Assembly: GCA_041496705.1 (NCBI GenBank)
Contig: JBGQFD010000034.1
Location: 1 to 33,329 of the forward strand
Length of the DNA: 33,329 nucleotides
Direction of reading: 5' to 3'
Source of the DNA: VBDM01 sp041496705
GTDB taxonomy: Bacteria > Pseudomonadota > Gammaproteobacteria > Burkholderiales > SG8-39
The position numbers were made by a program, and so were the translations under genes. The notes under the pieces were generated by a model that saw nothing but the letters and a program-made list of their open reading frames with translations, had not been told where the DNA came from and did not search any database. This document shows, one piece after another, positions 7,288 to 15,477 of this stretch. Each line of letters begins with the position of its first letter. Positions within the stretch are counted from its first letter, which is position 1.

Positions 7288-8505
7288 GTGAGCCACACCG
7301 GGGCCAAGCTGCATGGTGATCGCAAGATCATTTTCGCGGCGAGCTTCCTGCGCGCCGTCGCCAACGGCCTGATCGGCGTCATCGCGGGTATTTACCTGGC
7401 GCAACTCGGCTTCGAACCGGCCGCCTGGGGCGCGATCCTCGGCGCCGGCGTCGCCGGCACCGCGGTGGGTGCGGCCGGCGTGATGTTCCGCGGCGACCAC
7501 TTCGGCCGGCGGCGCTGGCTGATCGCGCTCGGGGTCCTTGCAGCGGGGGGTGGGATGGTGTTCGCCTTCTCCTCGCAGCTCGTCGTGCTCGGCGTCGCCG
7601 CGTTCCTCGGCATGCTCAATTCCCTGGGCAAGGACCGCGCTGCGGCACTCGCGCTCGAGCAGGCGATCCTGCCCTCCACCGGCGGCGACGCCGATCGCAC
7701 GCGCGCCTTTGCCTGGTACAACGTGATCCAGGACGTGGGGCACGCGCTCGGCGCCGGGCTCGCGGTGGTGTCGCCGTTCCTCCGCGAGTTCGCCGGGCTC
7801 GATCCAGTCGATTCATTGCGCGGGGCGGTGGTCGTGTACGCGCTGCTCTACGCCGCCACCGCGGTGCTCTATCTCGGCCTGTCGCCGCAGGCGGAGGCGC
7901 CCTCGGGTGCGCTGCACGTGAAAGTGAGCCCGCAAAGCCGCTCGATCCTGACGAAGATGTCTTTTCTCTTCGCGCTCGACAGCTTCGCCGGCGGCTTCCA
8001 GGGCAGCGCCCTGTTCGCCTACTTCTTCCACGCCCAGTTCGGCGCCTCCGAGGCGATGATCGGGATGCTCTTCGTCGGGGCGCGCATCATGAACGCGTTC
8101 TCGCACCTGGGCGCGGCGTGGCTGGCGGCGAGGATCGGCCTGGTAAACACCATGGTCTTCACGCACACGCCCTCGAGCGTCCTCACCTTCACCATCCCGT
8201 TTACCGGCAGCTTCGAGGTCGCCGCGGTGCTGTTTCTCCTGCGCGAAGGGCTCTCGGAAATGGACGTGCCGACGCGCCAGTCCTACCTGATGGCGGTGGT
8301 GCAGCCGGGGGAGCGCACCTTCGCCGGCGGCGTCACCAATCTCGCGCGCATGTGCGCGCGCGCCGTCGCGCCGGTCATCGCGGGGAGTGCGATGCAGGTG
8401 CTGACGCTGGGCGCGCCCATCATGGCCGCCGCGGGGCTGAAGGTCCTCTACGACGCGCTCTTGTATTTCTCGTTCCGCAAGCTCAAGGCGCCGGAGGAGC
8501 GCTAG
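7288..8505 (+). CDS. MFS transporter
   Basis: The 405-residue integral membrane protein starts at GTG 7288, directly after the ankyrin gene stop. It shows the usual two halves of six hydrophobic helices with a central loop near residues 200-215 ('SPQSRSILTKM'). The loop 'RGDHFGRRRW' near 68-77 fits the GxxxDRxGRR motif between helices 2 and 3. A charged pair in 'REGLSEMDVPTRQSY' in the C-terminal half is typical of some drug or sugar-phosphate exporters, but it does not define the substrate. Coupling to an exported ankyrin protein is the only context. Family is confident; substrate unknown. Confidence 0.88.
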   Translation: MSHTGAKLHGDRKIIFAASFLRAVANGLIGVIAGIYLAQLGFEPAAWGAILGAGVAGTAVGAAGVMFRGDHFGRRRWLIALGVLAAGGGMVFAFSSQLVVLGVAAFLGMLNSLGKDRAAALALEQAILPSTGGDADRTRAFAWYNVIQDVGHALGAGLAVVSPFLREFAGLDPVDSLRGAVVVYALLYAATAVLYLGLSPQAEAPSGALHVKVSPQSRSILTKMSFLFALDSFAGGFQGSALFAYFFHAQFGASEAMIGMLFVGARIMNAFSHLGAAWLAARIGLVNTMVFTHTPSSVLTFTIPFTGSFEVAAVLFLLREGLSEMDVPTRQSYLMAVVQPGERTFAGGVTNLARMCARAVAPVIAGSAMQVLTLGAPIMAAAGLKVLYDALLYFSFRKLKAPEER

Positions 8506-8527
8506 GTCAACCGGGGAGACCGCAGGA

Positions 8528-8977
8528 ATGACCGAACGATATCTCGAAGACTTCGCCGTGGGGCAGACCTTCGGCTCCGGGCGACTGCAGGTCGAGAAGG
8601 AACGCATCAAGACCTTCGCCGCCGAATTCGACCCGCAGCCTTTCCATCTCGAAGAAGCGGCCGCGCGCGGCTCGATATTCCGCGGGTTGGCGGCGAGCGG
8701 CTGGCACACCGCAGCCATGACCATGCGGCTACTGGTCCAGAGCGAGTTCAGGCCCGCGGGCGGCATCGTCGGGGCTGGGTTCGACGAGCTCCGCTGGCCC
8801 CTGCCCGTGCGGCCCGGAGATGAGCTGAGCGTCGAGAGCGAAATTCTCGAAGTGCGCGCTTCGAAATCCCGTCCGGAGCAGGGATTGATCAAGGTAAGGA
8901 CGACGACGAAGAATCAGAACGGCGAAGCGGTGCAGATCTCGGTGGGGAATCTCGTCGTTCCGCGACGGCCGGCATAG
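8528..8977 (+). CDS. MaoC family dehydratase
   Basis: The 149-residue hot-dog-fold protein probably hydrates or dehydrates an enoyl-CoA with R stereochemistry. The hydratase-2 motif is present at 35-60: Asp35 and His40 in 'FDPQPFHLE', followed by 'GLAASGWHTA'. An 'N-x-NG-E' turn precedes the C-terminal 'ISVGNLVVPRR' strand usual in this family. It starts 22 bases after the MFS stop and may be co-transcribed. A second MaoC protein lies at 10054. The acyl-CoA substrate cannot be read from sequence. Confidence 0.88.
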   Translation: MTERYLEDFAVGQTFGSGRLQVEKERIKTFAAEFDPQPFHLEEAAARGSIFRGLAASGWHTAAMTMRLLVQSEFRPAGGIVGAGFDELRWPLPVRPGDELSVESEILEVRASKSRPEQGLIKVRTTTKNQNGEAVQISVGNLVVPRRPA

Positions 8978-9112
8978 AAAGACCGTGCCCTCTCCCCTGG
9001 TCAAGTTCGAGCCGGCCTCGACGGTCGCTGAGGGTCCCACGGCTTTTGCCGGCGCGGCGCATGCGCTACACTAGCCAGGTCCCGCCGGAGTCGAGCCGGT
9101 GGGCAAGACTCC

Positions 9113-9589
9113 ATGGCGGACACCGGTAAAGCAAGCACGCCCGCAGGCGCGCCCAAGGCGGCCCCAGCCGAAGCCTGCGCGCTCGAACGGCTGCCGCACA
9201 TCATCAAGAAGATGTGCCTGCTCTGGCCGCACAAGGAGTTCGACAGCTTCAGCCAGCATCTGATGATGGATTCCCGCGACGGCAAACGCCAGGGGCTACC
9301 GTGGGACGTTGCCGAGGAAATCCTGTTTCTGTTCGAGCTGCGCGTCACCAAGCGCGCCATCGTCGCCTCCGAGGCCACCGGCCAGCCTTTCTGGGAGGCC
9401 TACAAGCACATGCTCGCCAACGCCGAGGCCGAGGCACAGGCGCTCGCCTCCGCGTGGAACGATCCCGCATACAGCGCGAACACCGGCCGCAGCAAGGGCG
9501 ACGCCGGGTTCGCGCGTGGCGTCCCTCCCAAGTCGGACAAGCCCGCGAGCCCGAAGAAAAGGAGCTGGCTGGACAAGCTTCTCGGGTAG
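9113..9589 (+). CDS. Conserved hypothetical protein
   Basis: I do not recognise a named domain in this 158-residue protein. It has an Ala/Pro-rich N-terminal tail (1-20), a compact, probably helical core at about 23-115 ('LPHIIKKMCLLWPHKEFDSF' and 'AEEILFLFELRVTKRA'), and a Lys/Pro/Gly-rich disordered tail ending in 'RSWLDKLLG', a short amphipathic helix. No signal peptide or membrane helix is present, so it is probably cytoplasmic. The codon pattern matches its neighbours. A TACACT element near 9066 could be a -10 box. It converges with the DUF423 gene. Confidence 0.7.
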   Translation: MADTGKASTPAGAPKAAPAEACALERLPHIIKKMCLLWPHKEFDSFSQHLMMDSRDGKRQGLPWDVAEEILFLFELRVTKRAIVASEATGQPFWEAYKHMLANAEAEAQALASAWNDPAYSANTGRSKGDAGFARGVPPKSDKPASPKKRSWLDKLLG

Positions 9590-9621
9590 GGAACCGGTCG
9601 AGGTTCGCCGCGCCGGGGCGG

Positions 9622-10002
9622 CTAGGAGCGGATGACCGCGACGGCGAGCAGGGCCCAGGCGAGGAGGAAAGCCGATCCGCCGACGGGCGCGATGGCGCCC
9701 AGCCAGCGCTCCCCGGAGAGCGCCAGCGCGTACAGGCTGCCGGAGAAGAGCGCGATTCCCGCCAGCATCAGCCCGCCCGACCATTTCAACAGGTCCGATT
9801 CCGGCAGGTGCTGTGCCACCAGCCCGATCGCGAGCAGGCCGAGCGCGTGATAGACGTGGTATTCCACGGCGGTGTGCCACACGGCGAGCGCGTCGGCCGG
9901 CAGCCGCGCCTTCAGCGCGTGCGCACCAAAGGCGCCGAGCGCCACGGCCGCGAGCGCCGCAAGGCCGCCCGCTGCGAGGAAAAGCTTTGCGATTGTCGTC
10001 AT
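9622..10002 (-). CDS. DUF423 domain-containing inner-membrane protein
   Basis: The 126-residue protein is made almost entirely of four membrane helices. The DUF423 (YgdD-like) signature is clear near the N-terminus: 'ALGAFGAHALK' at about 22-32, followed by the 'WHTAVEYHVYHALGLL' segment with paired histidines. A 'GSLYALALSGERWLGAIAPVGG' stretch near 88-109 is also typical. The family has no established biochemical role. It is transcribed convergently with the hypothetical gene and divergently from the MaoC gene at 10054. Confidence 0.88.
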   Translation of the reverse strand: MTTIAKLFLAAGGLAALAAVALGAFGAHALKARLPADALAVWHTAVEYHVYHALGLLAIGLVAQHLPESDLLKWSGGLMLAGIALFSGSLYALALSGERWLGAIAPVGGSAFLLAWALLAVAVIRS

Positions 10003-10053
10003 TGCGATCCTTCACGATAAGATAGCGGGCCCGTCGAGACTTCTTCGCAACAC

Positions 10054-10515
10054 ATGGCCAAAATCGTAATCCCCAGCGTCCCCCGGCTCAAGGACTGGGT
10101 GGGCAAGGAAGTCGCCCTGACCGACTGGCTCACCGTGACCCAGGAGCGGATCGACAGCTTTGCCGCTGCAAGCGGGGACGATCAGTGGATCCACGTCGAC
10201 CGCGAACGCGCGGCCAGAGAATCGCCGTATGGCACGACCGTCGCCCACGGCTTCCTGACGCTGTCACTGCTCTCGCACCTGCTGCGCGAGGCCGTCGAGA
10301 TTCGGGGATTGCGGCTCGGAATCAACTACGGGCTGAATCGCGTGCGCTTCACCGGTCCCGTTCCGGCGGGCTCGCGCGTTCGGGCGCGCTTCCAGCTTGC
10401 CGCGGTGGAAGACATCGACCGCGGTGTGCAGACCACCTGGAACGTGAGCGTGGAGCGCGAAGGCGGGGAGAAGCCGGTGCTCGTGGCCGAGTGGATCACG
10501 CGCCGGCATCACTAA
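10054..10515 (+). CDS. MaoC family dehydratase (NodN-like)
   Basis: The 153-residue hot-dog-fold protein is a second (R)-enoyl-CoA hydratase-like enzyme. The motif 'SGDDQWIHVDRERA' at 40-53 carries the catalytic Asp/His pair (Asp42 and His47), followed by 'GTTVAHGFLTLSLLSHLL' as in NodN-type proteins. 'GINYGLNRVRFTGPVPAGSRV' near 91-111 is the conserved second half of the fold. It is divergent from the DUF423 gene and converges on the hydrolase gene. It differs from the MaoC protein at 8528 in subfamily, so the two are unlikely to be recent duplicates. Confidence 0.9.
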   Translation: MAKIVIPSVPRLKDWVGKEVALTDWLTVTQERIDSFAAASGDDQWIHVDRERAARESPYGTTVAHGFLTLSLLSHLLREAVEIRGLRLGINYGLNRVRFTGPVPAGSRVRARFQLAAVEDIDRGVQTTWNVSVEREGGEKPVLVAEWITRRHH

Positions 10516-10537
10516 GGAGAGTCTTCGCTGGCGGGTA

Positions 10538-11530
10538 TCACCCACCGCGGGGGCCGACCGGCAGGCGGTTCAGGAACAGCGCAATTTCCGCCACGACTTG
10601 TGCGTAGTGGCCGACGAGCAGGTGCCCGCCGTCGGGGAATCCCGAGAATCGCGCTCCCGGAATGCGCGCGGCGAGGGCGCGCCCGCTATCCCAGGTGCCG
10701 AAGAGATCGTTCGCGGCGCTGACCACGAGTGTTGGAGCGGTGATCCGCTCCACTTCGGCGCGGGGGGCCGAAGCGAGTACCGCTAAATCGTTTTGCACGC
10801 CTTCCGCGCGCCGACTCACGGGCGCGAGCTGGCGCACGATGCGCAGCACCCGCTCCTGCTCTTCGCGCCAGGCTCGCCGGAAGTCTGCGGCAGGTGTGCC
10901 GAAGAGCTTTTCCAGCATTTGCTCCTGCGACAGGTTCGCCATCGCCCAGAAGGCGAAGTCCGATCCGAGCATCGCGTCCAGAAGGAAGCGGGCCATTGCG
11001 GGCAGCGGCGCATCGTTCGCGGGGCGCGGTGCCGCGGTCGCGGGAACCAGGAGTACGAGCGCCGAGCAACGCCCGGGATGCCCTAAGCAGAACTGCAGGG
11101 AGGAGGGCGCGCCGGCGGAAACGCCGAGCATCGCCACCCGCGAGATCTTGAGCGCATCGAGCAGGCAGGCGTACGCCTCCGCCTGCGCCGCGGGCGTAGC
11201 GTCGGTGGGGAGCGGCGTGCGCAGGTAGCCGAAGCGCGACACGGAAATTGCCCGGAATCCGGCTTGCGCGAGCGGCCGGCCGAGCTCCAGTCCCTGGTCG
11301 AAGCCTCCCCCGGCCCCGTGGGCGACCAGTACCGGAGCCCCGTTCCCGAGAACGGCATATTCGATCGGGCCGCATGGTGTGCTTGCGACTTCGCTGCCCG
11401 ACGCCACACGGGCGTGCGCCGCAGCGAGGTCCTGCCGGTAGTCCGACCAGACCATGAAAGCGCATGCCGCCGCGGTCGCCGCGGCGAGGCCCGCGAACGT
11501 GCATACGAGCGGCGGGAAATTTCGGTTCAT
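10538..11530 (-). CDS. Alpha/beta hydrolase with N-terminal membrane anchor
   Basis: The 330-residue protein has a single hydrophobic segment (about 8-29, 'LVCTFAGLAAATAAACAFMV'), either a signal anchor or an uncleaved export signal, so the catalytic domain is probably periplasmic. The fold is clear: oxyanion loop 'HGAGGG' at 71-76, nucleophile Ser138 in 'GVSAGAPSS', acid Asp in 'SAANDLFGTW', and catalytic His in 'DGGHLLVGH' near the end. The small residues after the nucleophile resemble haloperoxidase/esterase-type hydrolases. The natural substrate is unknown. Confidence 0.87.
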   Translation of the reverse strand: MNRNFPPLVCTFAGLAAATAAACAFMVWSDYRQDLAAAHARVASGSEVASTPCGPIEYAVLGNGAPVLVAHGAGGGFDQGLELGRPLAQAGFRAISVSRFGYLRTPLPTDATPAAQAEAYACLLDALKISRVAMLGVSAGAPSSLQFCLGHPGRCSALVLLVPATAAPRPANDAPLPAMARFLLDAMLGSDFAFWAMANLSQEQMLEKLFGTPAADFRRAWREEQERVLRIVRQLAPVSRRAEGVQNDLAVLASAPRAEVERITAPTLVVSAANDLFGTWDSGRALAARIPGARFSGFPDGGHLLVGHYAQVVAEIALFLNRLPVGPRGG

Positions 11531-11570
11531 GGATTGCGGCGGCGGCGCAGCATCATAACCCGGCTATGAT

Positions 11571-11888
11571 GTGCGGGTGACGTGGGAAATATGGGCACTC
11601 GCGTGCATAGCGGCTCTCGGCTGGTTGTGGCACGACAGTATGCGGGCGCGCGAGCGCGCGGTGGCGGCCGGGCAGCGTGCCTGCGAGCGCGACCGGCTTC
11701 AGTTCCTCGACGAGACGGTCGAATGCATCTCGCTTCGCCCGTCGCGCGACGATGCGGGCCACATGGCGCTGCGGCGCGTCTATCGCTTCGAGTTCTCCGA
11801 CAGCGGCGACAACCGCCGCGCCGGCAGCATCGTCATGCTCGGCGGCAAGGTAGAATCCCTCACCATGGAACCGTTCGTCCTGCAGTGA
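11571..11888 (+). CDS. DUF3301 domain-containing protein
   Basis: The roughly 105-residue protein has one N-terminal membrane helix ('WEIWALACIAALGWLWHDSM') followed by the DUF3301 core: 'ACERDRLQFLDETVECISLRPSR' and then 'RRVYRFEFSDSGDNRRAGSIVMLG'. Function of the family is not established. GTG 11571 or GTG 11577 can serve as start. A TATGAT box at 11565-11570 sits so close that a transcript would begin near GTG 11577, which could make it leaderless. It is followed four bases later by the ferredoxin-NADP reductase gene, an arrangement I associate with betaproteobacteria. Confidence 0.8.
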   Translation: MRVTWEIWALACIAALGWLWHDSMRARERAVAAGQRACERDRLQFLDETVECISLRPSRDDAGHMALRRVYRFEFSDSGDNRRAGSIVMLGGKVESLTMEPFVLQ

Positions 11889-11892
11889 ATTC

Positions 11893-12636
11893 ATGCAGAA
11901 GTGGGTGGAAGGCACGGTGGTCGATCAGCGGCGCTGGACCGAGCGCCTGTTCTCGCTGCGCGTGAGCGCGGAGATCGCCGGTTTCGAGGCGGGGCAGTTC
12001 GCGAAGCTCGCCCTGGCGGTGGGCGGCGAGATGGTGGCGCGGCCGTACTCCTTCGTCAACGCGCCGCGCGAGCACCCGCACGAGTTCTACTACGTGACCC
12101 TGCCCCAAGGACCGCTTACCCAGAAACTGTGCAGGCTGGGCGCGGGGGATACGATCTATCTCGCGCCGCGTCCGTCGGGCTTCCTCGTGCTGTCGGAGGT
12201 TCCCGCCGCAAGCCATCTCTGGCTGCTCGCGACGGGAACCGGAATCGGTCCGTTCCTATCCATCCTCAAGACCGACACGCCTTGGCAGCGTTTCCAGCGG
12301 GTGGTGCTGGTGCACGCGGTGCGCCATGCGGAAGAGCTGACCTATCGCGACACGGTAGAAAAGCTGCTCGGCCGGCGCGGCGAGCAGATGCGCGCAGTGT
12401 CGTTCGTGAGCCGGGAAGATACAGCGGGGACGCTGGGCGGTCGCGTTCCTGCGGCAATCGAGGACGGCCGCCTTGAAGCCGCGGCGGGCGCCCCGATTTC
12501 CGCGGAGGGCTCGCACGTCATGATCTGCGGCAACCCCGAGATGGTGAGCGACACCACCGAGGCGCTCGGCCGGCGCGGCATGAAGAAGCACCGCAGGCGC
12601 GAGCCTGGACAGATCACCCTGGAGAACTACTGGTGA
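11893..12636 (+). CDS. fpr: Ferredoxin--NADP reductase
   Basis: The 247-residue flavoenzyme shuttles electrons between NADPH and ferredoxin or flavodoxin, in the cytoplasm. FAD binding is shown by 'RPYSFVNAP' at 50-58 and 'GPLTQKL' after it. NADP binding is shown by 'LATGTGIGPFLS' at about 115-126 and 'ICGNPEMVSDT' near 212-222. The protein ends in 'ITLENYW', the C-terminal aromatic tail seen in bacterial subclass FPRs. Length matches the family (about 250-260). Its stop overlaps the GTG of the DUF6279 lipoprotein gene by four bases. Confidence 0.92.
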   Translation: MQKWVEGTVVDQRRWTERLFSLRVSAEIAGFEAGQFAKLALAVGGEMVARPYSFVNAPREHPHEFYYVTLPQGPLTQKLCRLGAGDTIYLAPRPSGFLVLSEVPAASHLWLLATGTGIGPFLSILKTDTPWQRFQRVVLVHAVRHAEELTYRDTVEKLLGRRGEQMRAVSFVSREDTAGTLGGRVPAAIEDGRLEAAAGAPISAEGSHVMICGNPEMVSDTTEALGRRGMKKHRRREPGQITLENYW

Positions 12637-13487
12637 AGAAGGTTCTGCTGCTGCTCGCCGCAACCTCGCTGCTGATCGGCTGCAGCGCGACGCGCATCGC
12701 CTACGATAATTTCGGCCTGGTGTCGCGCTTCATGCTCGGGCGCTATGTCGATCTCGACCCGGCGCAGGCGGACGCACTGAAGCCGCGCGTCGCGGGCTTT
12801 CACCAATGGCACCGGGCGAACGAGCTTCCCGCGTATGCCGCGGTGCTGCGCAGCGCGAGCCAGCGCGCCGCCGAAGGCATCACGGCCGAAGACGTGCAGT
12901 GGGGGATTGCCAGCGTTCGCGCGCACCTGCGTGCATTCACGGCGCGGGCGGCCGTAGAGGTGGCGCCGGTGCTGGTCACGCTGGGCGCGGCGCAGGTCGC
13001 GGAGATCGAGCACACCTTCGCCGAGAACAACGAGAAGTACGCCAGGGAGTACCTGGCTTCGGACGACGCGCGGCGCCGCCGCGCGCAGCTGAAACGCGCG
13101 ATCGGGCGCTTCAGCGAATTCGCTGGTGACCTCACCGACGAGCAGGAGGCGCGTGTCGAGCAGTTCTTGCTCGCCCACGAGCGCCACGTGGTGCTGCGCT
13201 TCGAGGACCGCCAGCACTGGCAGCGCGACGCGATCGCGCTGATCCGCCAGCATCGCGAGCCGCAGGAGCTCGGCCGGCGGCTTGCGGAAACCTTCACCCG
13301 ACCCGAGCTGCGCCGCACCGAGGAATTCGCGCGCGAGGACAAGCGCTGGGAAGAGGATTTCGCGCACCTCGTCGTCGAGCTCGACCGCTCGATGTCCGCT
13401 CGGCAGCGCGCCAGTGTCGTCAAGCGTCTGCGGGACTACGCCGAGGACGCCGCGGTCCTCGCCGGGAAACGGGGAGAGGCTGCATGA
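12633..13487 (+). CDS. DUF6279 family lipoprotein
   Basis: The 284-residue protein starts at GTG 12633, overlapping the reductase stop (GTGA). The signal peptide ends in a canonical lipobox 'LLIGC' with the lipidated Cys17. The next residues 'SATRIAYDNFGLVSRFMLGRYVDLDPAQ' are characteristic of DUF6279. The remainder is highly charged and helical, with alternating Arg/Glu heptad-like stretches, suggesting a periplasmic coiled or helical bundle. Ser follows the lipidated Cys, so outer-membrane sorting is expected by the usual +2 rule. Function is unknown. The end overlaps the thioredoxin-like gene by four bases. Confidence 0.85.
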   Translation: MKKVLLLLAATSLLIGCSATRIAYDNFGLVSRFMLGRYVDLDPAQADALKPRVAGFHQWHRANELPAYAAVLRSASQRAAEGITAEDVQWGIASVRAHLRAFTARAAVEVAPVLVTLGAAQVAEIEHTFAENNEKYAREYLASDDARRRRAQLKRAIGRFSEFAGDLTDEQEARVEQFLLAHERHVVLRFEDRQHWQRDAIALIRQHREPQELGRRLAETFTRPELRRTEEFAREDKRWEEDFAHLVVELDRSMSARQRASVVKRLRDYAEDAAVLAGKRGEAA

Positions 13488-14008
13488 ACCGGCAACGCCG
13501 TCTCCTCGCCTTGCTTGCCGCGGTGCTTCTCGCCGCACCCGCCTGTCCCGCGCTTGCCGCCGGGGGCGAACTCAAGCCCTGGACGGGAGGCGCGACGCCC
13601 CCGCTCGCGTTGCGCGACCTCGGCGGCAAGGAACACAAGCTCGCCGATTACCGCGGCAAAGTGGTCGTGCTCAACTTCTGGGCGACCTGGTGCGAACCCT
13701 GCCGCGAGGAGATGCCATCGATGCAGCGGCTGCAGGACAAGCTCGCCGGCAGGCCTTTCGCCATTCTCGCAGTCGACTTTGGCGAAGGCGCGCCGCGCGT
13801 TAGGGAGTTCCTCGGCAAGCTGCCGGTGAAGTTCACCATCCTGCTCGATCGCGACATCTCGGTTTCCGGCGCGTGGAAGGTGAAGGTGCTTCCCACCACC
13901 CTGGTGATCGACCCGGAGCAACGCATCCGCTACTTGGTGATCGGCGACCTGGAATGGGATTCCCCCGCGGTCGAAGGCGCGATCCGCCGGCTGCTGCCGC
14001 CCGGGTGA
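13484..14008 (+). CDS. TlpA-like periplasmic thioredoxin / disulfide reductase
   Basis: The 174-residue protein starts at ATG 13484 in an ATGA overlap with the lipoprotein gene. Residues 1-26 are a Sec signal peptide. The thioredoxin fold follows, with the redox motif Cys70-Glu-Pro-Cys73 in 'FWATWCEPCREEMPSM' and the cis-Pro loop in 'VKVLPTTLVID'. ResA/TlpA proteins reduce disulfides in exported proteins, for example apocytochrome c. No cytochrome maturation gene is seen here, so its client could be its operon partner or something unlinked. Confidence 0.9.
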   Translation: MNRQRRLLALLAAVLLAAPACPALAAGGELKPWTGGATPPLALRDLGGKEHKLADYRGKVVVLNFWATWCEPCREEMPSMQRLQDKLAGRPFAILAVDFGEGAPRVREFLGKLPVKFTILLDRDISVSGAWKVKVLPTTLVIDPEQRIRYLVIGDLEWDSPAVEGAIRRLLPPG

Positions 14009-14035
14009 ACGGCGCCAGCGCCGCGCGGCTTCGCC

Positions 14036-14041
14036 TATAAT
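14036..14041 (+). promoter_or_regulatory. Consensus -10 box upstream of egtB
   Basis: TATAAT lies 41 bases before the egtB ATG, in an otherwise GC-rich spacer, just after the TlpA-like gene ends. No good -35 hexamer is found 16-18 bases upstream, so an activator or an atypical promoter may be needed. Confidence 0.4.
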
Positions 14042-14082
14042 CGGCCGGATTCTATCGATCGATCTTGCGGAGGAGGTGTCCC

Positions 14083-15375
14083 ATGGAACCGATTCCCGAT
14101 TCGACTTCCGCCTACCCGCGCGCCGATCCGCGCGTGGAGAGGAGCGAAAGATACCTCTCGATTCGCGGGGCGACGCGCTCGCTCGCGGCGCCGCTTTCGG
14201 CGGAGGATTGCGCGATCCAGTCGATGGCCGACGCGAGCCCGGTGAAGTGGCATCTCGCGCATACGACGTGGTTCTTCGAGACTTTCGTCCTGGTCCCGCA
14301 CCGGCCGGGTTACCGCGCTTTCGCGCCGGAGTACCGCTTCCTGTTCAACTCCTACTACAACAGCGTCGGCGACCGCCACCCGCGACCGGAGCGGGGCATG
14401 CTGTCCCGCCCAGGCCTCGACGAGGTGATCGCGTACCGCCGTCATGTCGACGAAGCCGTCGTCGCGTTGCTCTGCGAAGCGCGCCTGCTTGCCGAAGTCG
14501 CGGAGCTGATCGAGCTGGGGTTGCAGCACGAGCAGCAGCACCAGGAGCTCATCCTGACCGATGTGAAACACATGCTCTCGCGTAGTCCGCTGAAGCCGGC
14601 CTACCAGAAGCAATGGCCGCTGACTGCGATCGGTGCGCGAGAGCCGCGCTGGATTGCTTTCGAAGAAGGCTTGCGCGAGGTCGGGCACTGCGGCGGCGGA
14701 TTCTGCTTCGACAACGAAACCCCGCGCCACCGCGTCTGGCTGGATGCGTTTCGCATCGCCTCGCATCCCGTCACTCACGGCGATTTCATCGATTTCATCG
14801 GCGACGGCGGCTACCGGCGGCCCGAGCTGTGGCTTTCGGCGGGATGGGAGGCGGTGACGGCGGGCGGCTGGGAGGCGCCACTGTATTGGGAGCGCCGCGA
14901 AGGCGGCTGGCAGGTGTTTACGCTGCACGGCGAGGCGCCGGTGGATCGCAACGCGCCCGTGTGCCACGTGAGTTTCTTCGAGGCCGAGGCCTATGCGCGC
15001 TGGGCGAACGCGCGCCTGCCGACCGAAGCAGAATGGGAAGCCGCCGCGCAAGAGGCGTCTCGCGCCGGCAATTTTTTGGAAAGCGGTGCGCTGCATCCCC
15101 TTGCGCTGCGCGAGGCGCCTGTGGAAGGAAGGCTCGCGCAAGCCTTCGGCGACGTGTGGGAGTGGACCCGAAGCGACTACGGGCCTTACCCCGGCTACCG
15201 GCCCGCGGCCGGCGCGGTCGGCGAATACAACGGCAAGTTCATGTGCGGGCAATACGTCCTGCGCGGCGGATCGTGCGTCACGCCGGCTGACCACGTGCGC
15301 GCGAGCTACCGGAATTTTTTTCCGCCGCAGGCGCGCTGGCAGTTTTCGGGCTTGAGGCTCGCGCGCGGGGCCTGA
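14083..15375 (+). CDS. egtB: Ergothioneine biosynthesis protein EgtB (hercynine sulfoxide synthase)
   Basis: The 430-residue non-heme iron enzyme joins hercynine to cysteine or gamma-glutamylcysteine using O2. The start is ATG 14083, with a strong GGAGGAGG site at 14069-14076. The N-terminal DinB-like domain supplies iron ligands: a His from 'KWHLAHTTWFFE' (57 or 60), plus His149 and His153 in 'QHEQQHQE'. The C-terminal formylglycine-generating-enzyme-like domain is evident from 'FDNETPRHRVWLDAFRIASHPVT', 'RLPTEAEWEAAA', 'GDVWEWTRSDYGPYPGY' and 'RGGSCVTP'. Length matches the family. The partner methyltransferase EgtD is often adjacent but is not in this window. The sulfur donor cannot be told from sequence. 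Confidence 0.93.
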   Translation: MEPIPDSTSAYPRADPRVERSERYLSIRGATRSLAAPLSAEDCAIQSMADASPVKWHLAHTTWFFETFVLVPHRPGYRAFAPEYRFLFNSYYNSVGDRHPRPERGMLSRPGLDEVIAYRRHVDEAVVALLCEARLLAEVAELIELGLQHEQQHQELILTDVKHMLSRSPLKPAYQKQWPLTAIGAREPRWIAFEEGLREVGHCGGGFCFDNETPRHRVWLDAFRIASHPVTHGDFIDFIGDGGYRRPELWLSAGWEAVTAGGWEAPLYWERREGGWQVFTLHGEAPVDRNAPVCHVSFFEAEAYARWANARLPTEAEWEAAAQEASRAGNFLESGALHPLALREAPVEGRLAQAFGDVWEWTRSDYGPYPGYRPAAGAVGEYNGKFMCGQYVLRGGSCVTPADHVRASYRNFFPPQARWQFSGLRLARGA

Positions 15376-15477
15376 GAGACGGCGCAGAGCACCTAGCGCC
15401 CGGTAGCCCGCCGTTTCCCCGTCGGAGGACGCGTGGCACGAGGCGCCGCGACGGGCGGATCAGTCACAATAGCGGCA

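Noticed and set aside
13997..14035. GC-rich inverted repeat CGGCGC/GCGCCG after the TlpA-like gene as a terminator
   Set aside because: The loop would be only two bases and no T tract follows.
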